Both the position numbers and the translations under genes were made by a program. The notes beneath the pieces were generated by a model. That model ran no database searches. It was not told the origin of the DNA and saw nothing but the letters and a program-made list of their open reading frames with translations. From Phascolarctos cinereus (Eukaryota > Chordata > Mammalia > Diprotodontia > Phascolarctidae), in assembly GCF_002099425.1 (NCBI RefSeq), contig NW_018344015.1, positions 6,610,001 through 6,674,000 of the forward strand: a DNA stretch of 64,000 bases. The letters are read 5' to 3'. Each line of letters starts with the position of its first letter. Position 1 is the first letter of the stretch. Below are positions 22,374 through 33,354 of the stretch, one piece after another.

Positions 22374-22689
22374 ATAGGTGTCTTGTTCCTAAAACAGCAA
22401 GGGGGCCAGTGTCACTGGATCAAAGAATAAATGGCATGGAGTAAGATGGAAGAAGCTGGAAAGAGAGGTAGAGGTTAGGTTACGAAGGATTTCAAATGCC
22501 AAACAGAGGTCTTTGTATTTGATAAGTGATAGGGAACCACTAGAGTTTATTGAGTAGGGGGATGACATGGTCAGACCTACACTTTAGGAAAATCACTAAA
22601 TGGAGGATGGATTAGGGTGGGGAGAGATCCGAGGCAGTAGATCCACCAACAGGTTATTGCAGTAGTCCAGGCATGAAGTGATGAGGACC

Positions 22690-22835
22690 TGTGTGTAGGG
22701 TCCTACAGTCCTAGGAGGCACTTTTCCTCCCTTCTCCCCTAGGGCTCCATCTTTGATTTTTTGTTCTGCATGTGCCCCCCCCCAATAGCCTTTTCTTGAA
22801 CTTAAATAATAAATACCAATTTATAACCCTTAAAA
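22690..22835. other. Unassigned insertion within L2
   Basis: The L2 text 'gtgatgaggacctgtgtg' breaks off and resumes near 22836 as 'gtgtgggaagagtggggg'. Between them lies pyrimidine-rich sequence with a C-run and 'aaataataaatacc', a polyadenylation-like signal. It could be the end of an LTR or of a small retroposon; I cannot name it. Confidence 0.5.
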
Positions 22836-23204
22836 AAGTGTGGGAAGAGTGGGGGCAGTGCCAGAAGAGAGAAGGCAGTGTATTCAAGAGAGGGTACGAG
22901 GTGAAGTTAATAGGCCTTGACCACAAATTGAACATGTGAGAAATGATGAGGGATCCAGGATGACTCCTGGGTTATGAGCCTGAGGGACTGGGAGGATGAT
23001 GGTGTCCTCTACAGTAATAGGAAAGGGAAAAAGGGGATAAGGGTTTAGGAGGAAAGACTATATGTGACCTTTTGGACACTGAGTTTAAGATATCTGTCCA
23101 ATTCAAGATGTCTCAAAGTCAGTTGGAGATGTGAGATCGGAGGTTAGCAGAGAGGTCGGGGGGGGGGTGGTAAGTAAATTTGAGAATCATCAGGCTATAT
23201 ACCT

Positions 23205-23360
23205 GGGACAGATGGTACAGATGGACAATAAGTTGGACCCAGATTTGAACAGGTGGAAAAGAACAGGTTGAATTGCCTTTGGAAAATTGTGAAGTTCCTA
23301 TAATGACCTCAAGCTTCTCATGAAAGCAAAAACCCAGCTTTTTATGCCAACATTCCACTA
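23205..23360 (+). mobile_element. RTE-like LINE fragment
   Basis: 'atggacaataagttggacccagatttgaac' parallels 8827-8850 ('atggataataaattggacccagaattgag'). The translation further on suits 'W..FGKL...NDLKLLMKAKTQLFMPTFH'. Same family as the 8.8-kb fragment. Confidence 0.5.
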
Positions 23361-23459
23361 GTCACGCTGCACGGCAGCAAGATAGGGACATAACAGATTT
23401 TTGAAGCATTAAAGCTTGAATATAACACAGAGAGCAATGAAGGGCATATGGTGGAATGC

Positions 23460-23720
23460 AACATATAATAACTGTCATTTATTTAGAGCTTTAATGTCTG
23501 CAAAAAATGTTTTACAAATGTTATCCCATTTGATCCTCACAACCCACTTGGAAGATAGATGCTATTATTCCATCCATTTTGTAGATGAAGAAATTGAGTC
23601 AGATAGAGATTAAGTGACTTGCCTAGGGTCACATAGTAAGTGTCTAAGGCTGAATTTGAACTCAGGTCTTCTTGACTCCAGATCCAGTGGTCTATCTAAT
23701 GTGCCACCTAGCTGCTTCAA
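23460..23720 (-). mobile_element. MIR / CORE-SINE
   Basis: 'tttacaaatgttatcccatttgatcctcacaa', 'tgtagatgaagaaattgag', 'gtgacttgcctagggtcacatag', 'gaactcaggtcttcttgactcc' and 'atgtgccacctagctgc'. Confidence 0.92.
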
Positions 23721-24049
23721 TGTATAAAACATGAAGAACTCTGAATTTCAAGAGTAAAAGATGTAAATCAGGGAATTATATCATAGGAAGAGAAGATGAA
23801 CTAGTTACAAGGCAAAGGCAATGAATGACAGATGGGCAACCAGAGGGCCTCACTAGCACCTTCACCATGTGAGAATGTTGGGTAGATCCCCTAAAGTGAA
23901 ATTACAGAAAGAAATGGACAGGAGTCACACAGATGGGCAGGCAAAGATGGGTTGCTCCATCAATGAGTTCACGTGTCTAATTGAGTAGTTGAGAAGTAAA
24001 AAATAAAATGTGTTGGGTATAAGAGATATAAACAACGTACTATATTCTT

Positions 24050-25715
24050 AGAATTTAGAGAATGAAGAGATTTCTCCAGTGAGGAGCGTGGGAGGAAGTA
24101 TTCATGAAGGAAATAACATGAGCTGAATCTTGAAGTCAGGAATTCAAAATATAAAGGTGGTGAGGGGAAGGGCAAATGAAGAAAACAACATGAGAAGAGA
24201 CAGAAAGGCAGGAATCAAGCAATCAAACAGCATTTTATTTTAAGTGTCTGGGATGTGCCAGGAGAAAAGTGAGGATTGGGTTTAGCAGGGGTGGGGAAAC
24301 TGTTGCCTTCCAGGTCCTTGGGTACAGCCTTTTGACTGAGACCAAATTTCACAGAACAAATCCTCTTATTAAGGGAGTTTATTCTGTGAAGTTTGGATTC
24401 AGTCAAAGGGCCAAACGTGAAGACCTAGAGGGCCACACGTGGCCTCGAGGCTGCAGGTTCCCCACCCCTGGTTTAGAGGATAGTAAAGAACTCAGTTTGG
24501 CTGAAGTATAAAGTATGTTACAGAGAGTAGTGGGATATTGGAATGGAAAGATAGCTTGGAACCACATTGTGCAGGTTTTCAAATGCCAGGATAAGGAACT
24601 TAGACTTTATTTAGTAAGCAATTGCAAAAGACTGAAACTTTTGAGTAGGGGACTGATGCAATCAGGAGCTACAGTAGGAATTCAATTCACCAAACATTTG
24701 TTACATACATTTCATACATAAGGCATGGTGCTATGAACTGGAGAAATACAACGTTAAAATGCCACAGTTCCCGTCCTCAAAATGTTTACATTCTACTTGG
24801 AGGAAACAACATGTATGCAAGCAAAATAAATTATAAAGTGATAGAAACAAAGAAGAGATACAGAAGAAAAAAAAAAAGACTGCTCTGGGAAGATTTGAAG
24901 AAGTACTGCTTTCAACTGGGGGGGGGGGGGAGAAGATGGAGATCAGGAAAGGCTTCATGGAGGTGACACCTGAGCTGGGCCTTGAAGGAAGACATAGATT
25001 TCAATGAATGGGAATGAGGAAGGACTATGTTCCAGGTATGGAAGAGGGTTTCTGAATACAAAGAGGCAGGATATAATAGCACATGATTCAAGGAAGACTA
25101 AACAGCTAGTAGCTTTATTTGCCTAGAGAACATGGAATAAGTGAAAGCAAGTAATGTGAACTATACCTAGAAAGGTAGGTTGCAGCCACATTGTGGAAGA
25201 TCTTAAGTGCCAGGCTGCATCGAATATTGAAACAAAGATTTAGAGACCCTATGAATCATCTGGTTCTTCTTTTTCACCTATAGGAATGAGCAATTGGAAA
25301 TGCTTGCTCTAAAATGCTCTAACTTCCTTTATCTTGAAATCTGGTTCCAAGCTATCTTTCCATTCTAATATCCCTCTACTCTCCATAACGTACTTTACAC
25401 TTCAGGCAAAATGGACTCTTTACAATATATCTTCTAAATCTAATATAGGAACCAATAGAGAGGGAGAGACTGAAGATCAGAAGGGGAAAGATTAACAAAA
25501 CAAGTTCCTCGGAAAGATGGGAGAAGAGAGAATCAAATGAATGGGTTAACCTTAGCAAAGGGAGTCACTGCATTCCTGGATCCTAGAATGAAGAGAAGAC
25601 AAGAAAAGGTATAGAGGTTTTGAGGCAGGGCTGATAAGGGAGTTCACAATGGATAGTCTCAGTCTTAATTAATGGGGGTACAGTGGGGAAAGGATATAGA
25701 ATTAAATGTTCTTAG
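24050..25715 (-). mobile_element. L2 LINE fragments (at least two copies)
   Basis: 24050-24185 and 24200-24680 hold L2 body pieces ('ggaaataacatgagctgaatcttgaag', 'aaatgccaggataaggaacttagactttat', 'gagtaggggactgatgcaatc'). A fresh L2 3' end starts at 24681 ('attcaccaaacatttgttac', 'cgtcctcaaaatgtttacattc') and runs to about 25215 ('gatcaggaaaggcttcatggagg', 'cctgagctgggccttgaaggaag', 'gatcttaagtgccaggc'). 25620-25715 ('gggagttcacaatggatagtctcag') matches the upstream L2 body near 52790. A MITE (24286-24470) interrupts the first piece. Confidence 0.7.
24286..24470. mobile_element. hAT-like palindromic MITE
   Basis: 185 bp with terminal inverted repeats CAGGGGTGGGGAA and TTCCCCACCCCTG. The two halves are largely inverted copies ('ccttttgactgagaccaaatttcacagaa' against 'ttctgtgaagtttggattcagtcaaaggg'), so the element folds into one hairpin with its centre near 24372. 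A gtttag direct repeat (24280-24285, 24471-24476) flanks it. TIRs starting CAGGG(G)TG fit the hAT superfamily, whose target duplication is normally 8 bp, so the exact duplication is unclear. Non-autonomous, no transposase. Confidence 0.75.
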
Positions 25716-25728
25716 AGCCAGAAGAGAG

Positions 25729-26084
25729 CTTTTAAGAACTTCCCTGCGCTGATAAAATTATAAGTCCAATAAAATATTTGTAAAAGTTTTGTTTAAAGTA
25801 CCAAAGTAGATAATTGGAAATTTATAAAATATTAGAGACAGAATAATAATAACAACTAACATTTATATAGTGCTTTAAGGTGTGCAAGGTACTTTACAAA
25901 TATTGTCTCAGTTTATCTTCGTAACAGTCCTGGAATAGGTGCTATTATTATCCCATATTATAGATGAGGAAACTAAGATATATAGAAGTCAAGTGACTTG
26001 CCCAGGGGTATATTTGCTTGCTAAGAGGTATATTTCAATCTCACCATGGTGATTATATCTTAGGCCTCACCATTATCACAAACT
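25729..26084 (+). repeat. Left arm of near-perfect 356-bp inverted repeat
   Basis: Compared base by base with the reverse complement of 26428-26783, this arm has one mismatch (a in 'catttatatagtg' against g in the partner). No gaps. Homology stops abruptly at both ends. The arm contains a truncated MIR (25843-26008) plus flanking AT-rich sequence, so it is not a known element's terminal repeat. Confidence 0.97.
25843..26008 (-). mobile_element. MIR fragment within left arm (also duplicated in right arm)
   Basis: 'aataataataacaactaac', 'tactttacaaatattgtctcag', 'tagatgaggaaactaag' and 'gtgacttgcccagg', then truncated. The inverted copy is 26504-26669 on the plus strand. Confidence 0.85.
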
Positions 26085-26427
26085 TTCGTTCAACTCTCTC
26101 ATTTTACATATAAGGTAAATTATAAATTATAAATTTATAAAAAATTATAAAAAATTACATATAATTGAGACCCATCCAGAGAGGTTAAGTGGTAAGTAGT
26201 AACTAGAAGACCTAAAATTTGAACCCAGTTTCCCTAACTCCAAATCTAGTACTCTTTCCACTGCAGCATGCTGGTGATCTGCAGATTGAAAGAGGTGAGA
26301 GGACAGAGAAGGTTTGGAACAGCTACTGTGGTGAATTCCAGGGAGAAAATCAGAAACTAATGAAAGTTCAGTGGTGAGGAACCAGGGGTAATTAATAACA
26401 TGAACTGGTAGTGAATCTGGTGAGCAT
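26085..26427. other. 343-bp spacer of the inverted repeat
   Basis: Left part: AT-rich, with a MIR-like piece ('agaggttaagtgg', 'tttgaacccagtttccctaac', 'ctttccactgcagcatgctg'). From about 26285 the text resembles L2 body in minus orientation ('gaaggtttggaacagctactg'). Not self-complementary with itself by eye. Confidence 0.6.
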
Positions 26428-26783
26428 AGTTTGTGATAATGGTGAGGCCTAAGATATAATCACCATGGTGAGATTGAAATATACCTCTTAGCAAGCAAAT
26501 ATACCCCTGGGCAAGTCACTTGACTTCTATATATCTTAGTTTCCTCATCTATAATATGGGATAATAATAGCACCTATTCCAGGACTGTTACGAAGATAAA
26601 CTGAGACAATATTTGTAAAGTACCTTGCACACCTTAAAGCACTACATAAATGTTAGTTGTTATTATTATTCTGTCTCTAATATTTTATAAATTTCCAATT
26701 ATCTACTTTGGTACTTTAAACAAAACTTTTACAAATATTTTATTGGACTTATAATTTTATCAGCGCAGGGAAGTTCTTAAAAG
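26428..26783 (-). repeat. Right arm of near-perfect 356-bp inverted repeat
   Basis: Reverse-complement partner of 25729-26084, 355 of 356 positions identical. It carries the same truncated MIR in the opposite direction. Outside the arms, 25728 and 26784 onward share nothing obvious. Confidence 0.97.
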
Positions 26784-26834
26784 GAAACTCCTTCAGTAGT
26801 TGTAGATTGGTAAATGTTCTATATTTGATAGTAT

Positions 26835-26970
26835 TCAGGAATTGCCTGGTACATTGACAAGTTAAAGTGACTTGCATTGGGTTACATTGCTAGTTTGTGT
26901 CAGATGTGGAAGTTAAACTCAGGTCATCCTGATTAGAAGATCAACTCTCCCTTCACTAAGCCACATTTTA
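26835..26970 (-). mobile_element. Diverged MIR relic
   Basis: 'agtgacttgcattgggttacattgctag', 'ttaaactcaggtcatcctgatt' and 'cttcactaagccac' resemble the reverse MIR 5' half. Confidence 0.5.
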
Positions 26971-27640
26971 TTTCTTAAAACACAAAATACACATGAAAAT
27001 TGAAATAGTCATTTTGTTTATCATTAGAAAATATTTCTGTGCACAGCATATGTCTTACATATCTAAATACATTCAGAGTGACAGGATTCTAAGCACACAA
27101 AAATATGGTGATCTGAATATTTTTTTTAACTCTTTGCACACAATTCTAACCCTATTCAAAGACTGATTTTCTTGATATATTCTTAAAGGATCTTACTTGG
27201 TTTGCATAATTTCAGGGTTTCATTAAGAAGATATGGAAATGCATCACACCAGCATAGCAATGATCTCCACTTTACTGATTGTTACTAAAGTTAACTGAAC
27301 CAAAAAATGAGTTCCAGATTTTAAAATAACATGGAATTTACATAGAATTTTAATTACATTTAAGTACTCATTTGGGGCACAAAGTCTTATTCATTTTACT
27401 GTTTCAAAAGTTCAGCCCCCTTTGACTGAAGGATCTCCATGCACAGAAAAGAACTGCGAACTCTGGTGGTATATGAGAAGATTGAGGGAGGGATGAAGCA
27501 CACAGAAGCAAAGGATGCAAATTTCCTCATCCCCTTCCCAATTTTAACACCTGATACTGTATTTTGAGATTGTCGAAAAGCAGCAGCATGATAAAATGCA
27601 GAGGGTCTCATATCTCACTGAAATACCCCATTGTGACTTA
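26971..27640. other. No gene seen
   Basis: AT-rich on the left. The stretch 27400-27640 has more balanced base composition but no repeat or protein that I recognise. Confidence 0.4.
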
Positions 27641-30365
27641 GAGATGCACCACTCTACCAAAAGATAGAAAGAATGATCTCTAGACTCTCCTTCTCAACCC
27701 AGAAATCCACAGAGGGACCACCAGAGTCCTGCAGAGGAGCAGGTTAAAGACAAAGCTCAGAGGGTGGAACACAGGGGGACTCCTGGAGCCTTCTGAGCAG
27801 TTCCAGCAAGCCCAACCTAACCCATGCTTTCTCTGAGGTCAGGGCTACAGGAAAACTTTGGGGGTTTCTTGAAGGTCCAGTAGGGAATTCCTACCTAAGC
27901 CAAGCAGCACTTACACTTCGCCCAAGCCTTCTCCAAACCTTTGGCTGGCTGCCTGAGCCTACCTCCAGAGAGAGTAGTATTGGGGCATTCTGGATAGTTC
28001 TAGGATAGCATTCCCACCTGGGCCAAACAGAGCTTAAAGCCTATCTAGTCCCCACAGAGTTTGGACTCATCATTTGCCTAGCAGAGACCTCAGGAGGGGT
28101 AAGTCCCAGTAAGTGAATAGTGACCCCATAACAAATCTAGGTAAAGCCTGGGGGGAAAATGTCCTGGATGCAGAGACCATGTAGGAGTATCTAGAGAAAA
28201 TAAAACTAGATATACAGGATGGAAAAGCTAAAGAGGAAAGAATGAAAGAAAAACTGACACCTTAGAACAGACGGCAGAAAACCTCACTCAGAAACTGAAT
28301 ACCTTAAAAATTAGAACGGGCCAGACAGAAAATAACAATGTAATAAGAAAACAAGAAATATCAAAACAAAACAAAAGATTGAAAGAGGAAAAAAAAGAAA
28401 ATATAAGAAATATAATTTTTTAAAAAACTGACTTAGACAACAGGTCAAGGAAAAACATTCTGAGAATTATAGGAATATTTGAAAACTATGATTAAAAAAT
28501 CTGGATACTATATTTCAAGAAATTATACATGAAAATTCCCCCAAACTTTTAGAACCAGGGGCAAAGAAAAAACAGAAAGATTCAACTGGTTACTTATGAA
28601 AAGAAGCCCCCAAATGAAAACTCTTAGGAATATCATAGCCAAGATCTAGAACTTCTAGACCAAAGGAAAAATACTACAATCATCCAAAAAAGAAAGAGTT
28701 CGAATATCAAGGAGTCAAAGTAACAATTACACAAGACTTATCAGCTGCCACTCTAAGAAGAGGAAAGCTTAGAATATGATATTCCAAACTCCATCCAACA
28801 AAATTAAGTATAATCTTACAAGGGGAAAAAAATAAGCCTATAAGAGGAGAATCAACTGTCAAGCATTCCTGATGAAAAAGCCAGAGCTGAATAGACATTT
28901 GGAAATGAAAATGTTGCCACCAAGAGAAACACAGAAAAGTACATATGTTTCTTTAACTTAAAGAGCACAAAATATCTACACGTTATTGGTGGGGAGGGTA
29001 AGAAACAAATGTCCTCTTGGAACATTTATATCTTTAAAGGTAATAGAAAAAGGCTAAAGTGACAAAAGGCCTATGGATGGTTTTCTTCTGTTTTAATATC
29101 TTAGGAGAAGACCAAAATGTGAGGGACAGGGATTATACTGTGGAGGAAAAGAGGAAGACAGGGAGAAAAGTCACTATTGCATAATAGAGGTGCATAAGAT
29201 GAAGAGCATATAGTCATGGAGGAAGGGATAAAGAGGAGAAATGGTCATCCCATGAACCTCACTTTGATTTGAATTTGAATAAATTAGGTTGAACACAATT
29301 ACACACATAAAAATTTCAGTATAGAAAAATACTAACCTCAAAAGAGAAATAGAAAGGAGTAGAGACAAGGGTGGGTCATAGAGAGGAGGCTATGAGGGAG
29401 GGGCAGATTGGTAAAGGAATTATCACAAGCAAAGCAAATTCAAAAATTGAAGGAAGTGATATAAAAAGAGGATTAAAAGGAAAGAAAGAAAAGGGTAAAA
29501 ACCCGAAATCAGGGATAGGAAAAAGGGAAAAAAAGAGATTAATCAGAAAGGAAACAGGTTGTTTCATTTTTAAGATCACAACTGTCAGGCGAACTTCCTC
29601 TCTACCATTTTCTTTTTTCTAAGAAGGGAAATGGAAGCAAAGAAGAAAAAAGTTTAAGAGAACAGGAAGAAAGGAAATATACAATTAATAACCATAATCA
29701 TGAGTATGAATGGGCTAAACTCACCCACCAAATGGAACAAGATAATAAAATGGATTAGAAAGTAGAATCTGATAATATGTTGCTTACAAGAAACACAACG
29801 GAAACACTACAATTCACATATAGAGTTGAAATAAAGGACCAGAGCAAAATCTGGTATGCTTCAGCTGAATTAAAAAAAGCAGAGATAACAATCATTTCAT
29901 ATAAGGCTATCATAAATATAGATAACATAAATAGGGAAATTATGCAAAAAGGAATTATAGATAATGAATCAATATTAATACTTCATATATTAAGCTAATA
30001 ACATAAATTCTTATAGGAAAAGCTAATTGAATTAGAAGGAGAAATAGGTAATAAAACTACTATCATGGGGGGGCCTTTCAGACCTAGACAAAACTAACCA
30101 AAAGATAAACAAGAAAGAAGTTAAAAACCTGAACAGAATTTTAGAAAACTTAAAAATTATAGATCTCTGGCAATTACTGAATGGGAATGGAAATGAATTT
30201 ACATACTTCTCCTTGGTATATATTACCTTTACAAAATTTTACTACATATTAGGGACTAGAGATCTCAGTAAAATATATAGCAAAGCATTAATACTAAACA
30301 TGTAATTTACTGATAATAGTGCAATAAAAATTACATTCAATAAAGATACATTTAGGGATACCCAC
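27640..30365 (+). mobile_element. L1 LINE 5' half: 5'UTR, ORF1, spacer, ORF2 endonuclease start
   Basis: 27650-28200 is a GC-richer leader consistent with a 5'UTR. ORF1 remnants follow: a lysine-rich coiled-coil part near 28200-28420, then a region whose broken translation suits the L1 ORF1 RNA-binding part (28500-28910: 'aagaaattatacatgaaaattccc', 'acaagacttatcagctgcc', 'aaatttaagtataatcttac'-like order). About 29000-29690 is an A/G-rich inter-ORF spacer. ORF2 starts near 29700 with MNGLNSPTKWNKIIKWIRK, then ICCLQETQRKHYNSHI, QSKIWYASAELKKAEITII: the L1 endonuclease motif LQETH and its surroundings. Many stops. The element stops at about 30365, where a TA repeat begins. Confidence 0.8.
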
Positions 30366-30377
30366 TACTACTTCTTG

Positions 30378-30379
<2 letters not shown>

Positions 30380-30422
<43 letters not shown>
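30380..30422. repeat. (TA)n microsatellite
   Basis: Perfect TA repeat of about 21 units, at the broken end of the L1 copy. Confidence 0.97.
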
Positions 30423-30426
<4 letters not shown>

Positions 30427-31062
30427 ATGTCAGATCTACTGCTCCTAGGCATAGATCTGGCTCCCTTCGGGGAAGGTCACCTAGTTCTGAGGTCAGAGAA
30501 TCAGAATTGTTGGTTGTTTCCTTTTCCAGGTCCCTACACGTTGGCAGGATTTGCAACTTTCCCCCTTCATTCCCTTAGTACAAGCCCCAGCTGATTCCCT
30601 GGGCTGGGAATCTCTGCATCCACTCTTCAATTTCCATCAGCGGCTCTGCTTGGTTCCTACTCCACAGAACCTCCCTCAGAATAAGGCAATCACCTGAAAT
30701 CTCATCCGCATCCAGTTTGACTTGGTTTTTGAAACTGAACACTTTTTCTCCTCCCTCTACTGCCCCTCCCCTCTGATCAAAGAGCTAGAGGGGGAAGGAA
30801 TAAACTCCTTTCAAAGCTTTCCTTTATAGTGGGCTTAGAACTTTCCAGGTAATTATCAGTTTTTCATTAGCAGCTCTACTTGGTTTCTACTCCATGCACA
30901 AACTGGCCCCGATGCTCTCTTTTGTGTACTGTCTTCCTTTATTAGATTATAAACTCCTTAAGGGCAGGGACTGTTTTTTTCTTCTTTGTATGTTCAGTAC
31001 TTAACACAATTCCTGCACAGAGTAGATATTTAATAAATGTTTATTGGATTGAATTGAAAATC
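30423..31062 (+). mobile_element. L2-type 3' end preceded by unassigned sequence
   Basis: 30905-31062 is a clear L2 end ('ttagattataaactccttaagggcagggactg', 'cagtacttaacacaattcctgc', 'ttaataaatgtttattggattg'). The preceding 30423-30905 is GC-richer than its surroundings and is not L2 body. It contains two related blocks: 'catcagcggctctgcttggttcctactcca' (30637) and 'cattagcagctctacttggtttctactcca' (30866), suggesting an internal duplication. Confidence 0.6.
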
Positions 31063-31214
31063 TACTTTCTTGGCTAGGCCTGTCCCTAGTGCCCACAAAC
31101 CTGAGTCTGTCTCCCTATTCTGACTTGGGCTGGAAAATGACTTGTGATTTTTCCTTGGATTTCCTGATCATGATTCAGTCTGGTGTTCTTTGTTAAAGTA
31201 ATAGTGGGGAGGCC

Positions 31215-33350
31215 TGGGTTATATTGCTTTCCCTTACTGAACCATCTTTGCTGACTATTCCCAACTTCCATATTACTGTCAAGAGCACCACCACCCTCCC
31301 AGTCCCCAGGTTTGTAACCTTGGTGTCATCCTTGATTCCTCACTTTCATTCATCCCACACACCCAATCCATTGCCAAATATTGCTAATTCTATCTTCACA
31401 ACACTTCAAGTATATTTTCTCTTCTCTTTATTCACATAGCCACAACCTTATTACAGGTGCTTGTCACCTCTCCTCTGAACTATTGCAATAGCCTTCTATT
31501 TGTACTCCCTGTATCATCTCTTCCTGCTCCAGCCTCTACATTGCTGCCAAAATGATTTTTTTTGGTAAATAGTATTTTATTTTTTCAATTACATGTAAAG
31601 ATAACTTTCAACATTCATTTTTTATAAGATTTTGAGCTCCAAATTTTTTCTCCCTCCCTCCCACCCTTCCCCCAAGATGGCAAGCATTCTGATATAGGTT
31701 ATACATGTGTAATCATGTAAACATATTTCCACATTAGTCATTTTGTGAGAGAAGAAACAGAACAAAAGGGAAAAGCCACAAAAACAAAAACAAAACAAAA
31801 GTGAAAACAGTATCCTTCGATCTGCATTTATACTCCATAGTTCTTTCTCTGGATGTGGATAGCATTTTCCATCATGAGTCTTTTGGAATTGTCTTGGATC
31901 ATTGCATTGCTGAGAAGAGTTAAGTCAATCACAGTTGATCATCACACAATGTTGCTGTTACTGTGTGCAATGTTCTCAGGGTTCTGCTCACTTCACTCAA
32001 TATCAGTTCATGTAAGTCTTCCCAGGTTTTCTGAAATCTGCCTGCTTATCATTTCTTATAGCACAATAGTATTCCATTACATTCATATACCACAACTTGT
32101 TCAGCCATTCCCTAATTGATGGGCATCCCCTCAATTTCTAATTCTTTGCTACAAAAATAGCTGTTGTAAATAGTTTTGTACATATGGGTCCTTTTCCCTT
32201 TTTTTATGATCTCTTTGGGATATAGACCTAGTGGTAGTGGTATTGCTGGGTCAAAGGGTATGCACATTTTGATAGCCCTTTGGGCATAGTTCCAAACTGC
32301 TCTCCAGAATGGTTGGATCAGTTCACAACTCCACCAACAATGAATTATTGTCCCAATTTTTCCCACATCTTCTCCAACATTTATCATGTTCCTTTTCTGT
32401 CATATTAACCAATCTGATATGTGTGTGAGGTGGTACCTCAGAGTCGTTTTAATTTGCATTTCTTTAATAAATAAATACTGATTTAGAAAATTTTTATGTG
32501 ACTATAGATAGCTTTGATTTCTTCATCTGAAAACTGGTTGTTCATATACTTTGACCATTTATCAATTGGAGAGTGCCTTGACTCTTTATAAATTTAATTC
32601 AGTTCTCTATATATTTGAGAAATGAGACCTTTATCAGAAACACTGGCTATAAAAATTGTTTCCCATCATTCTGCTTTCCTTCTAATCTTGGTTGTACTGG
32701 TTTTACTTGTGCAAAACCTTTTCAGTTTAATGTAATTAAAATCATCCACAAAATAATTTTCTTAAAGCATAGATCTGGTCATCTCACTACCCAATAAATT
32801 CTAATGGCTCCAAATTACCTCTAGGATCAAATATAGACCCTTCTACTTGGCATTTAAAGCTCTTTGCAGCTTGCTCCCTTCCAGTTTTTCCAGTCTTTTA
32901 ATTACTCCTCACTACCTATTCTACGGTCCAGCCATCCTGGTTGTTCTTCATAAAAAATGCTCTATCTCCCATCTCTTCTTCTTTACATTGGCTGTCTCCC
33001 ATGGCTGGGATACTCTCCCTCTTAGCCCTTGATGCTTAGAATCCCTGGTTTCCGTTAAGACTCAGCACAGTGGCTGGCACATCTTAAGTGCTACATATTA
33101 GTTTTATTATTGTTGTTATTATTATTACAAGTGATACCTCCTCCAAGAGGCCTTTCCCAGGCCTCCCTCCACCACAGTTGTTATTCCCATTAAGGCTAAC
33201 TCTACATTAACTTGAATATATTGATTTATAAGTGTTGTCTTTCTTCAGAATATAAGCTCCTTGAGGGCAAAGGAGGTTTTTGCCTTGTCTCTGTAGATCC
33301 AATGACACAATGACTAGCACACAGTAGGTGCTTAATAAACATGTATTGAT
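31215..33350 (+). mobile_element. L2 LINE, RT C-terminus to 3' end, split by L1
   Basis: Left piece 31215-31560: 'ccaggtttgtaaccttggtgtcatcc', 'ctgaactattgcaatagcc', 'ttgctgccaaaatgatttt'. Right piece 32747-33350: 'aaaataattttcttaaagcatagatctggtc', 'ccaagaggcctttcccag', 'tgagggcaaaggaggtttttg', 'acagtaggtgcttaataaac'. A MIR 3' scrap (33063-33131) also interrupts the right piece. Confidence 0.9.
31561..32746 (-). mobile_element. 5'-truncated L1 LINE, 3' end of ORF2 and 3'UTR
   Basis: Poly(A) appears as Ts at 31557-31564. The minus-strand translation of 32387-32112 reads IIHCWWSCELIQPFWRAVWNY...PFDPAIPLPLGLYPKEI, the conserved L1 ORF2 C-terminus (HCWW.C..VQP.W..VW). The 3'UTR is about 0.5 kb. 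The direct repeat caaaatgatttt (31547-31558) and caaaataatttt (32749-32760) fits a target-site duplication. About 1.2 kb remains. Confidence 0.92.
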
Positions 33351-33354
33351 ATAG

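Larger units (their letters stand above)
20812..23200 (-). mobile_element. L2 LINE, 3' end to RT region, with nested insertions
   Basis: Starts with the reverse L2 3' end ('catttaccaagtgcctcctatgtgac', 'ctcaaggagctcacaatctaag'), then 'ggcttcctgtagaaagg', then after an L1 insertion 'ccagtgtcactggatc', 'ccactagagtttattgagtag', 'gatgacatggtcagac', 'attgcagtagtccaggc', 'aggatgactcctggg', 'cagttggagatgtgagat' and 'tttgagaatcatcagg'. The same order is seen at 51.1-53 kb. Two insertions lie inside: an L1 (21163-22373) and an unassigned 0.14-kb piece (22690-22835). Confidence 0.88.

Noticed and set aside
30362-30422. AT-rich replication origin or matrix attachment site
   Set aside because: Only a TA microsatellite; nothing else supports such a role.
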